From Nannobrachium achirus (taxonomy: Eukaryota > Chordata > Actinopteri > Myctophiformes > Myctophidae), in the NCBI GenBank assembly GCA_963921795.1, contig OY997640.1, positions 54,315,321 through 54,379,320 on the forward strand: DNA of 64,000 nt. Reading direction: 5' to 3'. The notes under the pieces are model-generated. The model was not told the DNA's origin and did no database searches. It was given only the letters and a program-made list of their open reading frames with translations. The translations under genes and the position numbers were made by a program. Below are positions 45,990 through 61,368 of the stretch, piece after piece. Within the stretch, counting starts at the first letter, position 1. Each line of letters opens with the position of its first letter.

Positions 45990-46502
45990 TTAAAGCTGTA
46001 CTGTGGAAGCTGCTCAACTAGTGGTCAGTAGCGGTATTGCTTTTTTCGGCCGTTTTTCGCCGCGGACCACCGGAACGGGGGTCCGCGGACCACCGCGGCC
46101 GCCGCGACCCCCGCGACCGCCTCCGCCTCCGCCTCGCCGATACGAATCCATAGAGCCGTCTCCCGTCATTTTTAGACCAGGATTGAGGGAGTAGCATGCA
46201 AGATTCCTTCACCAATGTAAACACAGTTGCTAAGGGAAGCTATTTTCTGAAGAGACAGCAAGACTCGCTGTGATTGGCCGGTGGTGTATGATCGGCGCTG
46301 TGATTGGCCGGTAGTGTATCATGTGGGAGATGACATCATTTTGCCGGGAAATTCTCCCCCCCTCACAACTCATAGAAACATATAAAGAGAAGGCTTCAGA
46401 AGCTGAAAATAACAGAGTGGGGGTTCTAAAACTTTAGCGATTTAACAGTTAGGACAATTTTAAGATTTGTTTTATAAAAAAAGTTACATAGTATAACTTT
46501 AA
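45990..46502. mobile_element. MITE with TTAAAG ends and a GC-rich core
   Basis: Left TTAAAGCTGTACTGTGGAAG, right GTTACATAGTATAACTTTAA: inverted ends of a type common in teleosts. Core 46047-46150 is extremely GC-rich (CCGCGGCCGCCGCGACCCCC). It is followed by two copies of GCTGTGATTGGCCGGT (46268 and 46296), which contain inverted CCAAT boxes. Confidence 0.55.
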
Positions 46503-46973
46503 TATTTTGGACACAAAATGACTAGATACTTGTTGTTTGGTCTCAATGTGACTCGCTTCTCTTCTCTCTTTACTACTAGTTCTACTATTATCATCATCAC
46601 CATCATCATCATTGTCATCTTCCTTGTCATCAGCCTACTTTGTATCATCGACATTATCATCAGGATAATAATTATCACCAACCCAATTGGTTTTTTACCT
46701 CCATCACCACCATCACCATAATCAGTTTTCATAGTTTCTGTCAGTCTAGTCATCTCCCTTATTATCATTCCCATCAACATATTCTTTCATGATAATCTGT
46801 TCATACTCATTATATTGTGTAACATACCTTCTTATATCCCTTTATACACATTGCATCCCACGTCCCTCAGACACAGGCCCCTTTCCCCCTCCAAGAAGCT
46901 TGCTGTTAATGTTTGAGCCCCCAGGTTGCCTTGGCCATCACCGGCTGCTGTGTCTGTGTGTATGCATGCGCTG

Positions 46974-47096
<123 letters not shown>

Positions 47097-47322
47097 CTGG
47101 AGTGTGTGTGCGCGTGTGCATGTGCGTGCATGTTGTGAGTGCGTGTACATGCTTCTGTGTGTATGCGTTATGTAAAGCCCACTATAAATAGTCTCACCCT
47201 GGATCTTTTGTCTTTACCTGATTCGCTCTTAGCACCAACATTTTTTATTTCTGGCCAGAGCTGTGGAAGCTAGTGCAATGTAGAGCTGGCCGTTACCATA
47301 GTTACTTTTGTTAGCTGCAAGC

Positions 47323-47326
47323 TCCC

Positions 47327-47361
<35 letters not shown>

Positions 47362-47525
47362 GTGCGCGTGCGCGCGCGTATTTGATACATTGTAGAGACG
47401 GAAAACATGGAGAGAGAGAGTTGGGGAGTGACATGTACTGTATCAAATGGTCCGGCCAGCCGGGAAGTGAACCGGGAACCTGCTATCTGGAATTGGAGTC
47501 GTTTGGCTATCAGGTCGTCCTGAAA
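47323..47525 (-). repeat. CT microsatellite and decayed SINE
   Basis: (CT)n at 47323-47362. At 47408-47525, GGGGAGTGACATGTACTG and GAAGTGAACCGGGAACC look like the minus strand of a tRNA-derived SINE of the 41-kb type (box B-like GGTTCACTTCCC). Confidence 0.45.
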
Positions 47526-48098
47526 GGTGAAAAGTAAAAAACAACACAAAGGAGTGGCTTCCTATACAGGTTTACTACATGATGCAATTAAGCAATTAAC
47601 ATCCTATGATGCTCTGTGACATGCATTCAAATGTAGGCTGAGTTCACCTCGATGTTGAATCAAGATGGTAAGAAAAAGATTTAAGTGACTATGAAAGAGG
47701 TTTTGTTATTGGGGCACTGGATCAGTACCCAAGTTAGCCTAGGGAAGCAAATGATCCTTCCAACAGACTCAACTAAGAGACGACGCCTGAGAGCCAAGTC
47801 AAAGAATACTAGTCATTGTCCCCAATCCGAAAGCAGCAGCAACAACTAAACCAATCCATGCAGATATCCTCAACACACTTCCATCTACTTATTAGTTTTT
47901 ATATATATGACACTCCAAACAATAACACCAGACCAGAATCCAGGCTATATAAAATACGAGTAATTGACCCATCATAAGTTGAACATAATGTAAAACCCAC
48001 TTCCATCTACAGTAGAAGACCAAGTTGGAAGAATACCCCGACTTCACCATCCAATCAGCTTAGGAAAAGGAATAGGAGTCCAAGGAGGTCCCAACATA

Positions 48099-48275
48099 TG
48101 GGCCCTATTTTCTTCCATGCTAAACCCTAAATCCCTGAACTTCTTTGCATTTTTTACTATTTTGAAAAACATTTTAAAATACTTCAAATAGTCTTCAAAC
48201 AGCTTTTAAAAATGTTTTTCAAAATAGTAAAAAATCAAAAAAAAAGCAAAGAAGTTGGTGGAAATAGGGCCCCTG
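48099..48275. mobile_element. Small foldback MITE
   Basis: GGGCCCTATTTTC at the left, GAAATAGGGCCCC at the right. Arms of about 75 bp (TTACTATTTTGAAAAACATT against AATGTTTTTCAAAATAGTAA) with a spacer of about 20 bp. Confidence 0.7.
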
Positions 48276-48914
48276 GTGTCAGATTTCACCCAGCAGGTCC
48301 CTGGCACCAACCTCCTAAGGACCAGACATGGCCCCTGTTTGGGGCAGCAGCCCAAGCCCACTGTGTGCTTGTGGAGAGGTGTAAACAATGGAGCACACCA
48401 TTGAAGCTTGCCCTCTCCAAAGTCTGCCCTCCATGCAGACCAGGAGGCAACTGCTTAGCTCAAGCCAAGGACTTTGCATTTTTGCTTAATAAATTGGGGC
48501 ATTGATGGCAGGAGCTTCAGTCATAGACTCATGGCTGGTGTTTCAATAGGAACAGTGAGGACAGGAAGCCCTTTTGGGGTTTTTACCTTTCAAGACGGGA
48601 ACCCCTTTTGGCGTTCTTGTTGCTATGTACAGTATATAACATAATTTTTTTCCTTTTTCATATTTGAATAAATATGCTTTTTCTTTTTTTCTTTTTTTTT
48701 TCAGAAAGCTTAGGTCAGGATTTAGATGGCATTTTTAGAATTGACCTCAGTCCTAAATGGGTTAATTACATTTGAATTTCAATCTATAGGACACATATCA
48801 GTAAATAGAGTTTGCATTCAATGAAATAAGGGATATGGTTAGATCTGTCATTCTTCAGTATTCTCCACAAGCGGTGAGAGCATGTGTGGCGTAAACGAGA
48901 ATGCGTCATTAGAG

Positions 48915-49095
48915 CACCTGGGCACCCCCTGAGTTAATGTCGAAGAGTCCTTGAGAAAGACTCTGAACCCCTAGTTGCTCCCGGTGAGCAGATTGGTGCC
49001 AGTGAGCAGATTGGTGCCTTGTATGTTTCCTCCGCCATAAGCGCCTTGAATAAAAGCGCTATATAAATGCATAAATGCACCATTTACCATTTAAC
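48915..49095 (+). repeat. 5'-truncated SINE (50-kb type)
   Basis: CCCCCTGAGTTAATGTCG, GAGTCCTTGAGAAAGACTCT, AAAAGCGCTATATAAATGCA: the same body as the SINE at 50456-50646 without its tRNA head. Confidence 0.7.
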
Positions 49096-50159
49096 GCTAC
49101 AGGTCTGAATGCTTGACCCCTTTAGCGAGGGTGTCCCGGTAGTTCTGTTATGTTGTGTGGGGCATTTTTCAGGCAGAGGGGACAAGTGATGACACTTCTA
49201 TCCTGATTGGATCCGGGATGCCAATGTCCCCATCCACAGGGAAAGAGGGTTCACTGAATTGTTTGATGAGTATCAAAATTATGTGAATCATAGATTGATT
49301 GATTGTTTTATTAGATAGCATATGGCGAAGGTCATTATGCTATGGCCTTTGCAGTCACCAGAACCTTACAAAGACACTTTATGTTGGTCTTTACTTTAAT
49401 TTGTCACCTCAACTGTTTCCTGTGTTTGTTTTAAGATGTTTAAATTGGTTGTTATTTTGTCTCCCTCCAGGGGGTCATGTATAAATGAAGCTAGGAAACA
49501 ATGGGTTCTTCATTACCTTTTCAGGACTTGGTGTTCACTGTGTATTTCTGGACATTTTGTCACATTGTTATTGCATGAGAATGGGAGAAACTGGCAGGAG
49601 TTGGTGTGTGATAGTAGTTGGCAGTGTTACATCCTAATTGATGAAACAAAAAATCATGACAAGAAAATTATCAAAATGTGTGTTTGATTGGCCTATGTTC
49701 TAATTTTACTGGCCTACAATTACTTACTTGAAAATACATCTTTGCGTTTCTGACACGTACGTGCTACTCCCTATTGTACCATCAATTGAAGTGAAATGAA
49801 AGCATGCCACAAAATTAACAAAGTGCTTTACTAAACAAGATAAGAAGTGCAGTAAGATAATAAAGAGATACGACTGCAAGGTAAAAAAAAAAAAAAAGAA
49901 GATGAAATAGCATCAATTAAAACAACAAGAGATGCAAAAGATGCAATAAAATAAACCGACGTTCATATAAAAGTAGGTCCTCAAAAGGTGATTTAAAACA
50001 TGACATTTACTTTGCTAGCCATAGGCCCGTTGTTGGGAGTTCCTGCCAGTGTGGCCCCGGGCCCGTGGCCACAAAAGCTTGATCACCCCATGGCAATGAG
50101 GCAGATTTTAGGAACAACCAAGAGGGCCCTATGAGGATCTAAGGCTGCGTTCACACTGA

Positions 50160-50427
50160 TATATATTGACATTATGGTCACTTTGATTTGGACACTGTAT
50201 TATTATATTGATAGTTGTGCTTTAGGACACTTTATGTATATATATTCATATTATTCGTTCCCTTTCTTGATGTACCTTGCTCTTACTGTACTCTGTACTC
50301 TGATCTTGTTTTTCTTTTATCTTTTTCATACTTCTCTGTAACTTTGTAAATAACCTTATAGCCTACTGCTGTGCTGCCTCTGAGCAACTGATTTCCCCCC
50401 TTGGGATAATAAAGGTATCTATCTATA
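50160..50427 (+). repeat. Probable LINE 3' fragment
   Basis: Ends TTGGGATAATAAAGGTATCT followed by ATCT units, the tail style of teleost LINEs. No reverse-transcriptase frame remains. Confidence 0.4.
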
Positions 50428-50455
50428 CTGAAACTCACAGACAACCAGTGAAGAG

Positions 50456-50646
50456 GGGCGGCATAGCTCAGGGGTAGAGAAACCATTATTAGAGCACAAA
50501 GGGTTCCCGAAGGGTTCCCAGTTCGAATCCTGGCTCCCCCTGAGTTAATGTCGACGAGTCCTTGAGCAAGACTCTGAACCCCTAATTGCTCCCGGTGAGT
50601 TGCTATGTAAAGCGCCTTGGATAAAAGCGCTATATAAATGCATTTA
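50456..50646 (+). repeat. tRNA-derived SINE
   Basis: GGCGGCATAGCTCAGGGGTA (box A) and GTTCGAATCCTGGCTCC (box B), then GAGTCCTTGAGCAAGACTCT and a CGCTATATAAATGCATTTAC tail. Another copy is inverted at 60300-60495. The head looks tRNA-like, but the body shows it is a SINE and not a tRNA gene. Confidence 0.8.
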
Positions 50647-51450
50647 CCATTAAGAGCAGCAAGGATTAGAATGATATGGTTGCGTTTCTTAGAATTAGTT
50701 AACAGTCTAGCTGTACCAATCAGAGATGGGAGATCACTTTTTTGCTATAAGGTATACAGTAGTCTAGGCATGACAAAAAATTACTGATATCAAGGCCAAA
50801 TGACAGGAAAGACCTAATACAGCATTTTCTTTTCATATTTCCTATGGTGCTAAATAATATATCAAGTATTAATACCTGACATGAGATAATGATTTAATTG
50901 TCACTTTTCACTTTTTCTATTAATAATTTCAAAACCTATACCAGCAGGTTGCTCAGGCCCAATAGCAGCTCTGTCAAAAGTGCCTGCAGAATTGCTATGG
51001 ATCCTGCGGAGAAGAGGGCCATGGTGGGGGAGCCATGTTAGCTCAGAGCTCTGTGTGGGGGAGTCTGGGGGCATGGCTGAAGAATCACTGATGCCCTCAA
51101 CTGCAGTCACGATTAGTGGAGAGCGGAATATATGATTCTAACCTATCCCTGCTGGAGAAGCAGAGAATACAGGCGGCTGGGGACCGAGGTGGGCGATGTG
51201 GGTAAGTATTTTTGGAACGCAATGGGAAACCTGCCACTGCCAACAGTGATCCAATAGGGGGCCAGGTACCGGGCTTCCCTAACCCACTCCCACATTGAGA
51301 GCGAAAAGGGAAAATGTGAGAGATGGTTTCTTCAAAAGGGAGAAAGAATTATGCTTCCACTCTCCTTCAGTCTTTCTCCCTCTCACTTCTTGCATTTCTT
51401 GATTGTCCAGCTTTTGAATGATATATTTGTAACATTGCATTACCCAACAT

Positions 51451-51466
51451 GAGAGAGAGAGAGGGG

Positions 51467-51503
<37 letters not shown>
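51451..51503. repeat. GA microsatellite
   Basis: (GA)n with one G run. Confidence 0.95.
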
Positions 51504-51504
<1 letters not shown>

Positions 51505-52150
51505 ATGCATCTTGGCAGCTGAAGCGAGTATCTTATATTTATAGCAAGTTGTGTTTCCGGCAGAGGTTTCTCTGCTCTTAGCACTCTCAATCCCCTTTTT
51601 TGCGGTTTCTTAACCATCTGCATTGTGTCCAGGCTTTAAAATGCAGCTGTTTCTATTGCCTGGGGAGGGAGGGGGCTTAAGACGTGACATGTTGTCACAT
51701 TGTAATTGTGGGAGGGGGTAGGGTAGACACATTTCTCTGGATCTTCCTTTGCTTTATCGTGGGATTGCAACAAACTAATCTTATATGTATCTTGGAAAGT
51801 TGGAATAGCAGTAATGGAAATAGACACAGCTCTTGACGATGAATTTAAATTAATATGCATATGAAATGAATGTCATTATCATAAGGAATGCTCAGTAAAG
51901 CACTAAGTCTTAAATGTGTTCCCATATCTGTGTAGAATATTATTATTCTCTTTATGCATTGGCATCTGGCATTAGTATGTGCCTTAGTTAAGATCAAAGA
52001 AAAAGGTTGTTCAAAATAGTGATGTACTGAATGATATAGCTAAAATGATGTTATTTACATCAAAGGCAACTGCAAGGACTCTCTTCAAAATGAATTTAAA
52101 ACATGTCAATATTTAAGATAATAAGTGTAATAATAATAATAATTATTATT

Positions 52151-52181
<31 letters not shown>

Positions 52182-52936
52182 CCATCATCATTACCCCTAC
52201 TGCTATTACCTATTAGTATTGGACTGTCATTGACTTACTTATCCAACCCATTTCCTCAATCAGTCAGCTAGAATAACATGATCAATTATGTCAATTACAG
52301 TAGGTTTAACACCAGTAACAAGATGCACATCCAGCATGCAGCATTCATTTAGAGACCATTAGTATCTCTCAAGATAGCGGTTTGAGTTGTGTATTGTTAA
52401 TCCATACTGAATTGTATTGCTTTTCACCACATATAGATGGGGTAATATCCATGATATTATGTATAGAATCAGACATAATTGTGTTGTTTTTATTTACAGA
52501 CTAAATGTATGTGTTGTTATAGTAGCCTATGATGACAAGGGAAAATGACTGAAGGTTAATTAGAAACCATTAGAGAACTTTATGAATGGCTGAATCTCCA
52601 TGACTTGCTATTGATTGCCATCGAATGACTTCTTAAGCTACAGTAAGGTGTAGGCCAAATCCCACTTTACAAACATAATGAAAGTAGCATATTCTGAGAT
52701 TGGTTAAGGTTTAAAATAGGCTAACTAAGCCTACATGTGTGGTGAACTGACCATTATGTTGAATTGTGAGTGACAGAATAACATATTTGCCTATAGACTA
52801 TAACTGCATGCTGGCTTACATATAATGTGTACATCATTTGTATGTAGCCTACTAGTCAACATTTAGAGTATTGGATTCTAGGAGCTCAAAGGAATAGCCT
52901 TTATTGGCTTTGGCTAATTAATAAGGCAGACGTAGC
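51504..52936. other. Intergenic, egr4 upstream region
   Basis: AT-rich, with TAA/ATC trinucleotide runs at 52130-52190. No gene or clear mobile element seen. Confidence 0.5.
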
Positions 52937-53640
52937 CTACTTGAGCCCATGACAATATCATTGTGTGTCTCAGTTCTACTTTATTTAAATGATCCATTCA
53001 GAAGGAGTGCTATGTCCTTTCATTATAGCAATATATGTTTCATCTTCCTCCCATGGCCAACACTTTTGAAGTCAATGTTCTTAGATCACGCCAGTAACTT
53101 TCATTCGTTTCACTGTCTCGTCTCGAGTGCAAGAAATGAAAGAGCCCCCCTCGCCTTTCCATCTCCCCATCACTCGCGCAATTTAAATAAAATGACAAAC
53201 AATAAAGGCATTCTTTTTTACTTTTACAGGTGCTATGCAGTTGCCCTTGCACTATAATGTCAGTAAGTGGTAACATTACATAAATGCTTTTACTTTGGTC
53301 CTGTGCTCTGGCATTTATGAAGGAAAGAGAGTTCAAAGCCGCAGCGCCGCGGTCATCATAATAGCGGCTCGTGACGTGAACTCCCTGTGATCCAGTTGGT
53401 TTTTGATAGACTGAATTACCTTAAAGGCAGTTCCGTGAGACTAAACATCTCGGGGCCCTAGAATTAGAGGGCACATCAGAGGTGAAAACAATTTGTTCCC
53501 GGAGAATGTCAACGCCGCAAATGAAAGAGCATATATGCTAGGCCTATTATCACACTTTAACTTCAAAAAGATGACTCAATGGAATGCTCATTTGTTAGAG
53601 CCCCAGTATTACTGCACTGTATAGATCTTATAGCCTAGAA

Positions 53641-54120
53641 CGTCGCTATTTAGTATGAAAACCTCCAGCTCCGCTATGTAAAGCTCTCATCATAATAGAA
53701 CACTTTAATTACAGATGTAATCTGTAAAATGTATTTTATTCCCATATGGAAATCCCTGATGTCAGCAATATTAAGCCCATATCTGGGAATGCCCATTTAT
53801 GGACATAGCCCATATCAGGAAATGCACATGTACATAATTGTGTCAGTTTCATGTGGTCTATGACGTCAAATATCTATGATGTCAGAAGTCAGTCATCTCC
53901 ATATTTGGGAAAATATGGCCACATTTTGTCCAACTTAAACAACCAACCAGGTCTGTGCATTCTTTTGGTCAAAGTTGATCCATGCATGCCAAAGCACCAG
54001 CGCTCGCCCAGCAGTCTGCTGTCACCCAGGCGGATGCGTGCATGCACCACCCATGTGCATGCGCCCATGTGCACGCATCCATGTGCGCTTCTCGCCCTTG
54101 GGGCGTCTTACTGGTGGTAT
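53641..54120. repeat. Second copy of the CCTCCAGCTC ... GGCGTCTTACTGGT repeat
   Basis: Starts CGTCGCTATTTAGTATGAAA and ends GGGGCGTCTTACTGGTGG, as in the 34.4-35.9 kb copy but only about 480 bp long. It includes CCCATATCTGGGAATGCCCA and CCATATTTGG, and CCCATGTGCATGCG tandem units at 54047-54089. Confidence 0.5.
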
Positions 54121-54144
54121 GACAATAGGTGGTGGGACTACCCA

Positions 54145-54277
<133 letters not shown>

Positions 54278-55344
54278 TGGCCACAACCCTATCAGCTGGA
54301 GTCAGGCCACACTGGCGCTCTCCGTGGTGCTGAAACAGCAACTGGCAAAGTTTCCATATTGTCACACAGAACTCATAAGTCTATGAAAGAATAGGACCAC
54401 TTCGGCGTGCATCCGAAAACAGGTGTGAAACTGAACATGAAATAAAAAACGATTCTGGGGCTGGGTGGGAAATGCCAACCATTGAACACCTCAGGGGTGT
54501 TATCGACTGACTCCTGAAAGGCAAAGGGATTCGCCCTCAGTGTGAGCGGTCACGTTCTCCGGCGACCTGGCAGCGCCGCGGTATTGAGTGGCTGACAAAA
54601 ACAGAGCAGTTGCATATAGGCTGTACTCACTGTCAGCTCAGCTACACCTGAAATCGTTCACCTACGTCGTTCAAGGATGGAAAAAACGTAAATGTCAACA
54701 GTAGTGAGAGCAATATTGAAGAATCGCATAACATAATTTGTGAATGATGTCCGATAGATCTATACTCCCCAAGAATGTAACTGTCACAGCATGTGAATTA
54801 AAGTGAAACACATCTTCACACGTTGTCACATAACAGAAGAAGAGGGGATAGCCAGTGGCAACAGTGCAAATGTTATCAACATATAGCATGCATGCAGCCA
54901 TGTGCATGCGTGGAATTTCCCATGTGGGACTACGGCTACAATAGGATCCACTTTGTACAATTATTTTATAGGAAAATAGCAGATACACTTTGAAGACATT
55001 TTCGCCATTTCAGCACTCAGAGATAGACCTACTTAGGATATAGCCTACTCTTTGGATTTCCAGGAGTCTTTCCGGCTATGGGGCTTTTAAGCCGTGACAT
55101 CATTTTAGTCAGACCTCCAAGCAGTTTTATTGTCAATATCTGTCCCTCGCTATTTCAACAGATCCGAGACAAAAATAACGACTAAAGTATAATTCTACCA
55201 CTTTCCTTTCAACAACAAAGAGAAGAAAAATGTGTAAATAGTAAAAATAGGCAAAAGTTCTCCTCTGCCTACAAAATGATGTCAGACTTAACAGCCCCTA
55301 TAGTTTTCCCACAGCTGGGGTACCCTCTTTGCAATCACAGAAGC

Positions 55345-55522
<178 letters not shown>

Positions 55523-55701
55523 AGTTTTCAGACAGGCCTACTCAGTATAATGATGATGTTTACATCACAAATAATCTCAGACATAACAGACGTGGCGTGG
55601 CTGTGGCGCGCTTCTTCCCCTCTTTACCTGGTCACGGCCACTTGTTGCAGCGTCAAAATCCATCACTCCTTTTCGGGGGGAAGCCCGTCACATCCTCTAG
55701 T

Positions 55702-55799
55702 CCATGTATGGGCATGAAGTTTCCACGCAGCGGGGAATCCTCTCACTGGAGGTGATGAATGGGGAGGAGGGCCGAGAGAACAGCCAAGGTGTATATAAG
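55702..55799 (+). promoter_or_regulatory. egr4: egr4 core promoter: CArG-like site and TATA box
   Basis: TATATAAG at 55792-55799 implies a start near 55820-55830. CCATGTATGG at 55702-55711 differs by one base from the CC(A/T)6GG serum-response CArG consensus. EGR genes are classic SRF/ETS targets, so its position 90 bp above the TATA box is suggestive. Confidence 0.6.
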
Positions 55800-55824
55800 G
55801 AGAGACAACGGTAGTCGCCGATCT

Positions 55825-56059
55825 GACATTCACAGCAACAGATATCGAAGGACCAGCAAACCCGACAAACTAATTAACTGGACGACAAGGAATTGTTTTG
55901 GGGCTGTTGTTGTTGTTGTTGTTGTTGTTGTTTTTACACCTTTTGACATATTACGCTCCTTGGATAATTTGTAAACCATCCGTGGTGAAAGAAGAATTTC
56001 GCTTTTTTTTTCCTTTTTAGTTTTTTCTACCACCCACTTTGGAGATACGGACTTCTTAT
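55825..56059 (+). other. egr4: egr4 5'UTR (inferred)
   Basis: Between the inferred start and the first in-frame ATG. Contains a (GTT)n run at about 55906-55931 and pyrimidine-rich stretches. Confidence 0.5.
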
Positions 56060-57828
<1,769 letters not shown>

Positions 57829-59360
57829 GGAGCCCAATGACGTCCACAGTACAATGGCCCTGGCTGTGTGTGTGTGTCCACATTCTAATCTTTCCGTCTT
57901 GGAAGATGAAGCGAGCTGAATCACAACACTTTTGTCAGTGTCTCGGCGTTTGTGGTGTGCCTGTGACACGTTTGAGAAGGTTTTTTGCGAGAGGGGCTTG
58001 AGTGGGGTTAGAGGGGTAATTGCTGTCTAGTCTTTATCGTGATCTGCTGTTGATGCTGCTGACTATGCAATATGCATAAACTGTTAAAAACAAAGTGGGT
58101 TACTAGCACATCAACAGTGACTTGTTGCTGTTCCAGCGAGCAGAAAGCAAACGCCCCGTGCATTGCATGGCTATACTGTTCAGCACCGCTTAAGCTGGAC
58201 AGCTCCTGCCTCAGCAAGAGAACCTTTACCATCCGCCTTGTTAAACTGAGGATGGATTGCACTTAACACTTAAAAAAAAAGATTATTGAGTTTCTACATA
58301 AGATTATTTTATTTTGTGCTTTTAGAACTTTTAGAGCAATGATTTGGAAAATGGTTCGTAAAATGCATGTTTATGTCAATGTTCCTTTTTTTCTTTCAAT
58401 GGCGTACAGGCCAGTCGTTCACTCCACATTGAACGATAATGACAACGTTTGTTTATGACATGATTGAAGGAGAACATTTTATTGGCTTTGACCATAAGCT
58501 GTCAATCTTTTGCCAAGATTTGGTGTTTGTTTAACTTTTTATTATTTGGCTGTCATTGATATTTTTCGTCATTTAGTCCCTTCGTCATTTAGTTCCCTGT
58601 GTTGTGTTCCAATTGTATATGAATTATTACAGTTGTGGAAAATATAGCCTATCATAAATGGGAAATAAATATATTTGTAGGAATGTACTTCTTTGTATTT
58701 TTATAGCTAACTGTATATTTCAACACTTTTGAACTCCATTTTTAAAGGGAAAATTGCATTCTTACTCAACAATAAGGGCACAACAGAGTATTTTAAATAT
58801 TACGAAATTGATAAATTAAATATATATATCTGTTCACTTCTCTGTTGATATAAATTCGTATTTCATTGAACTACTATCTACCTGAAAGGGACCACACACA
58901 CACACACAAAGTACACTTATAGACTACAGTTGGTGTTATTAGTTTTCTTCATGATGTGGTTTTACTTTATAGTATGTACATTAAGTAATGTATAAATCAA
59001 GCTGGAGATAGCAGAACTATAGGATACAAACATTACTTTGAAGTAATCAAGTAGCACACATTGCTGCGAGTTTGTGCTGTGGAGGGTTTTTAACGTGGCT
59101 GGTTGGGGTATTATTTCCCTGGAGATATATTCTGAACTGATGTTTCACTTTAGCAAAAAACGAAATGGTGAGAGTTTGGTGAAATTGTCACTAACAGGGT
59201 ATTGCAAAAAAGGGATTGAACTCGCCTTAAGTTATATTAACTATTTAAATAAAGATGTTTTGTATATAACAGTTTCTACATTATGTTAAATGAATATTGA
59301 TGTTGTTATTTTTATGAGAGGAAAAAAAGGTTTATGAATAAAAAGTAATTGTTTTCTTGA
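57829..59360 (+). other. egr4: egr4 3'UTR (inferred)
   Basis: AT-rich, with several ATTTA pentamers, as expected for a short-lived immediate-early mRNA. AATAAA occurs at 58664-58669, 59248-59253 and 59337-59342, so alternative ends are possible. Confidence 0.55.
59337..59342 (+). terminator. egr4: Candidate distal poly(A) signal of egr4
   Basis: AATAAA, the last of three, followed by a T-rich stretch. Confidence 0.4.
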
Positions 59361-60299
59361 ACCAGCGAGCGACTGCTCCTTTCTCCTTTTTTTTAATCTC
59401 CAGCGTATTTCTCATTTCATAGCTCAGTCCCGATGACTCACAATAGGCATTTGACTCAAACACATTGAAGCTCCTCTCGGCTTATTCAAACATCACATTT
59501 TGGTAAATTAAAAAACGCAGCAAAGGTAGAGAAAGTCAAGAACTCCTCTACCTCCCACATTCATTTCCAATTCAGTGTCATGTTTTTCGGCCATTTTGAA
59601 TATTCAAATAATAATAAATCGCTGGGCAAGTCCACACAGGTTATAGCCTATTCTATGCATGAACCTATATGCATGATGTTTGAGAAAAGATAAGAGATTT
59701 TGTTCACAAATTTACGAAATGATTTGGCAATCAACTTTTCACAAATTATTTGTGTAAACTAAAGGATATATTGTCATGATACAATGATAAATCCATTTGA
59801 AATGTGCTACATAAACCAGAAACATAATAATATCTGTCAAGTCGCTTGGTTGGTAATACCTTGAGAACACAGTTTTTGCCCATAGAAAAGACAGTCTGTT
59901 TCCCACAACGCCTTGCATGTGCATTGGCAAAAAAGTAAAAAAAGAAAAAGAAAAAAAAAGGCAAAACTAACATAGATCATGAACAATGACAGACATTGGT
60001 CCATAGGGGGCGTTAATTTGACGAGTCCGCTGGTCATCAAATTATTGGCTTAGGAATGCAACAAAAACAAAAACATCACCATGAATTCAAAGCTTCATTG
60101 GGTGTGTAACCAATAGAAATATGTAATTTCTTCTTTTTTGTGAATTACTCCTTTAACTCCTGCATGTTGTCACACAATGCCACAGACACTGAGACAGACA
60201 TTGAGAGCCCTTTTCAACCAAGTGCTTGGTCAGAACTACCTATAGTATATATCTCACTCCACTTTATGTTTTTTCTTTTTTTTTTGGGGGGGAGGAGAC

Positions 60300-60495
60300 T
60301 TCTGTGTATCACACCGGTGGCGGAGGAAACCATGCAAGGCACCAACCTACTCACCGGGAGCAATTAGGGGTTCAGAGTCTTGCTCAAGGACTCTTCTACA
60401 TTAACTCAGGGGGAGCCCAGATTCGAACTGGGAACCCTTCGGGAACCCTTCGTACTCTAATAACGGTTTCTCTACCCCTCTACCCCCCGCCGCAT
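60300..60495 (-). repeat. tRNA-derived SINE (50-kb type), inverted
   Basis: GGGAGCAATTAGGGGTTCAG, GAGTCTTGCTCAAGGACTCT and the box B complement GATTCGAACTGGGAACC are the reverse of the SINE at 50456-50646. Confidence 0.8.
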
Positions 60496-60689
60496 GGACC
60501 ACAGGTACATGCAGGGACATGCTGGGCCCCTGATTCAGCCCGGGAAAAAGAGTTGTAGAGACCCTCATTGCGCGCTATAGGGAGAGATCTCTCTCTATAG
60601 CGCTGCTGCTACTCAAAGATTTGCCATTTCAGATCATGACAGGTGACAAGCCAGTGGGCCAATTACATGAGTTATATTTTGTCATTGTA

Positions 60690-60960
60690 GGGTGGAAACC
60701 TTGTATGTCCAAAACCATTTTAAAAATGATTTAAACTAGTGAAAACAGCCGATCTACAAGCACACAACGTCTCGCACCGCAAGGTGTTGTGTGCTTGTAG
60801 ATCTGCTGTTTTCACTACTTTTGTGCGACAGCCTTGTATGATGGAGCAGGGCTTTGCTTTGCAAAAAAAAATACAAATTTGAAACTTGGAGATACAAGGT
60901 TTCTGCCCGACAGTGACGATTTACTTTGTTGGCCGCCCAGCCCCCAAAATGGAACAAAGG
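60690..60960 (-). mobile_element. hAT MITE family A segment with complete hairpin
   Basis: Read on the minus strand it follows family A (16584 and 63784 copies): GGGCAGAAACCTTGTATCTC, AAAGCAAAGCCCTGCTCCAT, CATACAAGGCTGTCGCACAA. It holds a full hairpin module at 60738-60818. Termini are not preserved. Confidence 0.65.
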
Positions 60961-61368
60961 CCGCCATTTTATTGAATTTATTTTCCTAATGGCCGGCATG
61001 AACCGGCCGTTCGGGAGTTGTCCCGCTTTTCCCAATGGCCAGCATGTCCCTGGTTACATGGCTCAGCAGTGCATAGGCCTACCCATTATTTTATAGAGCT
61101 GTGACACTTTGTTCTGAATCATACAGTGCTTTGGTGCTTTGGTCTGAGTCAAATCCCCTTCAACAACTCCATCATCACTGTCCTTCGCCAGGTGTTCTTT
61201 GGTTGAGAATCACTGTAATGAATGAAGGACACAGACATTCGTAATCGTTGCACAAAGTTATCCAACTGACTTTAAATCAGCCTGAGCCAATGGTGAAGGC
61301 TGTGTCTATAAGGATAAGGAGAGCACTGACTGACAAATGCCTGGTGCTCAAGTTGTTACCCATGACGT

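Noticed and set aside
50456-50535. A tRNA gene on the + strand
   Set aside because: Box A and box B are present, but the sequence continues into a SINE body found in other copies (48915, 60300), and a tRNA fold is not convincing.
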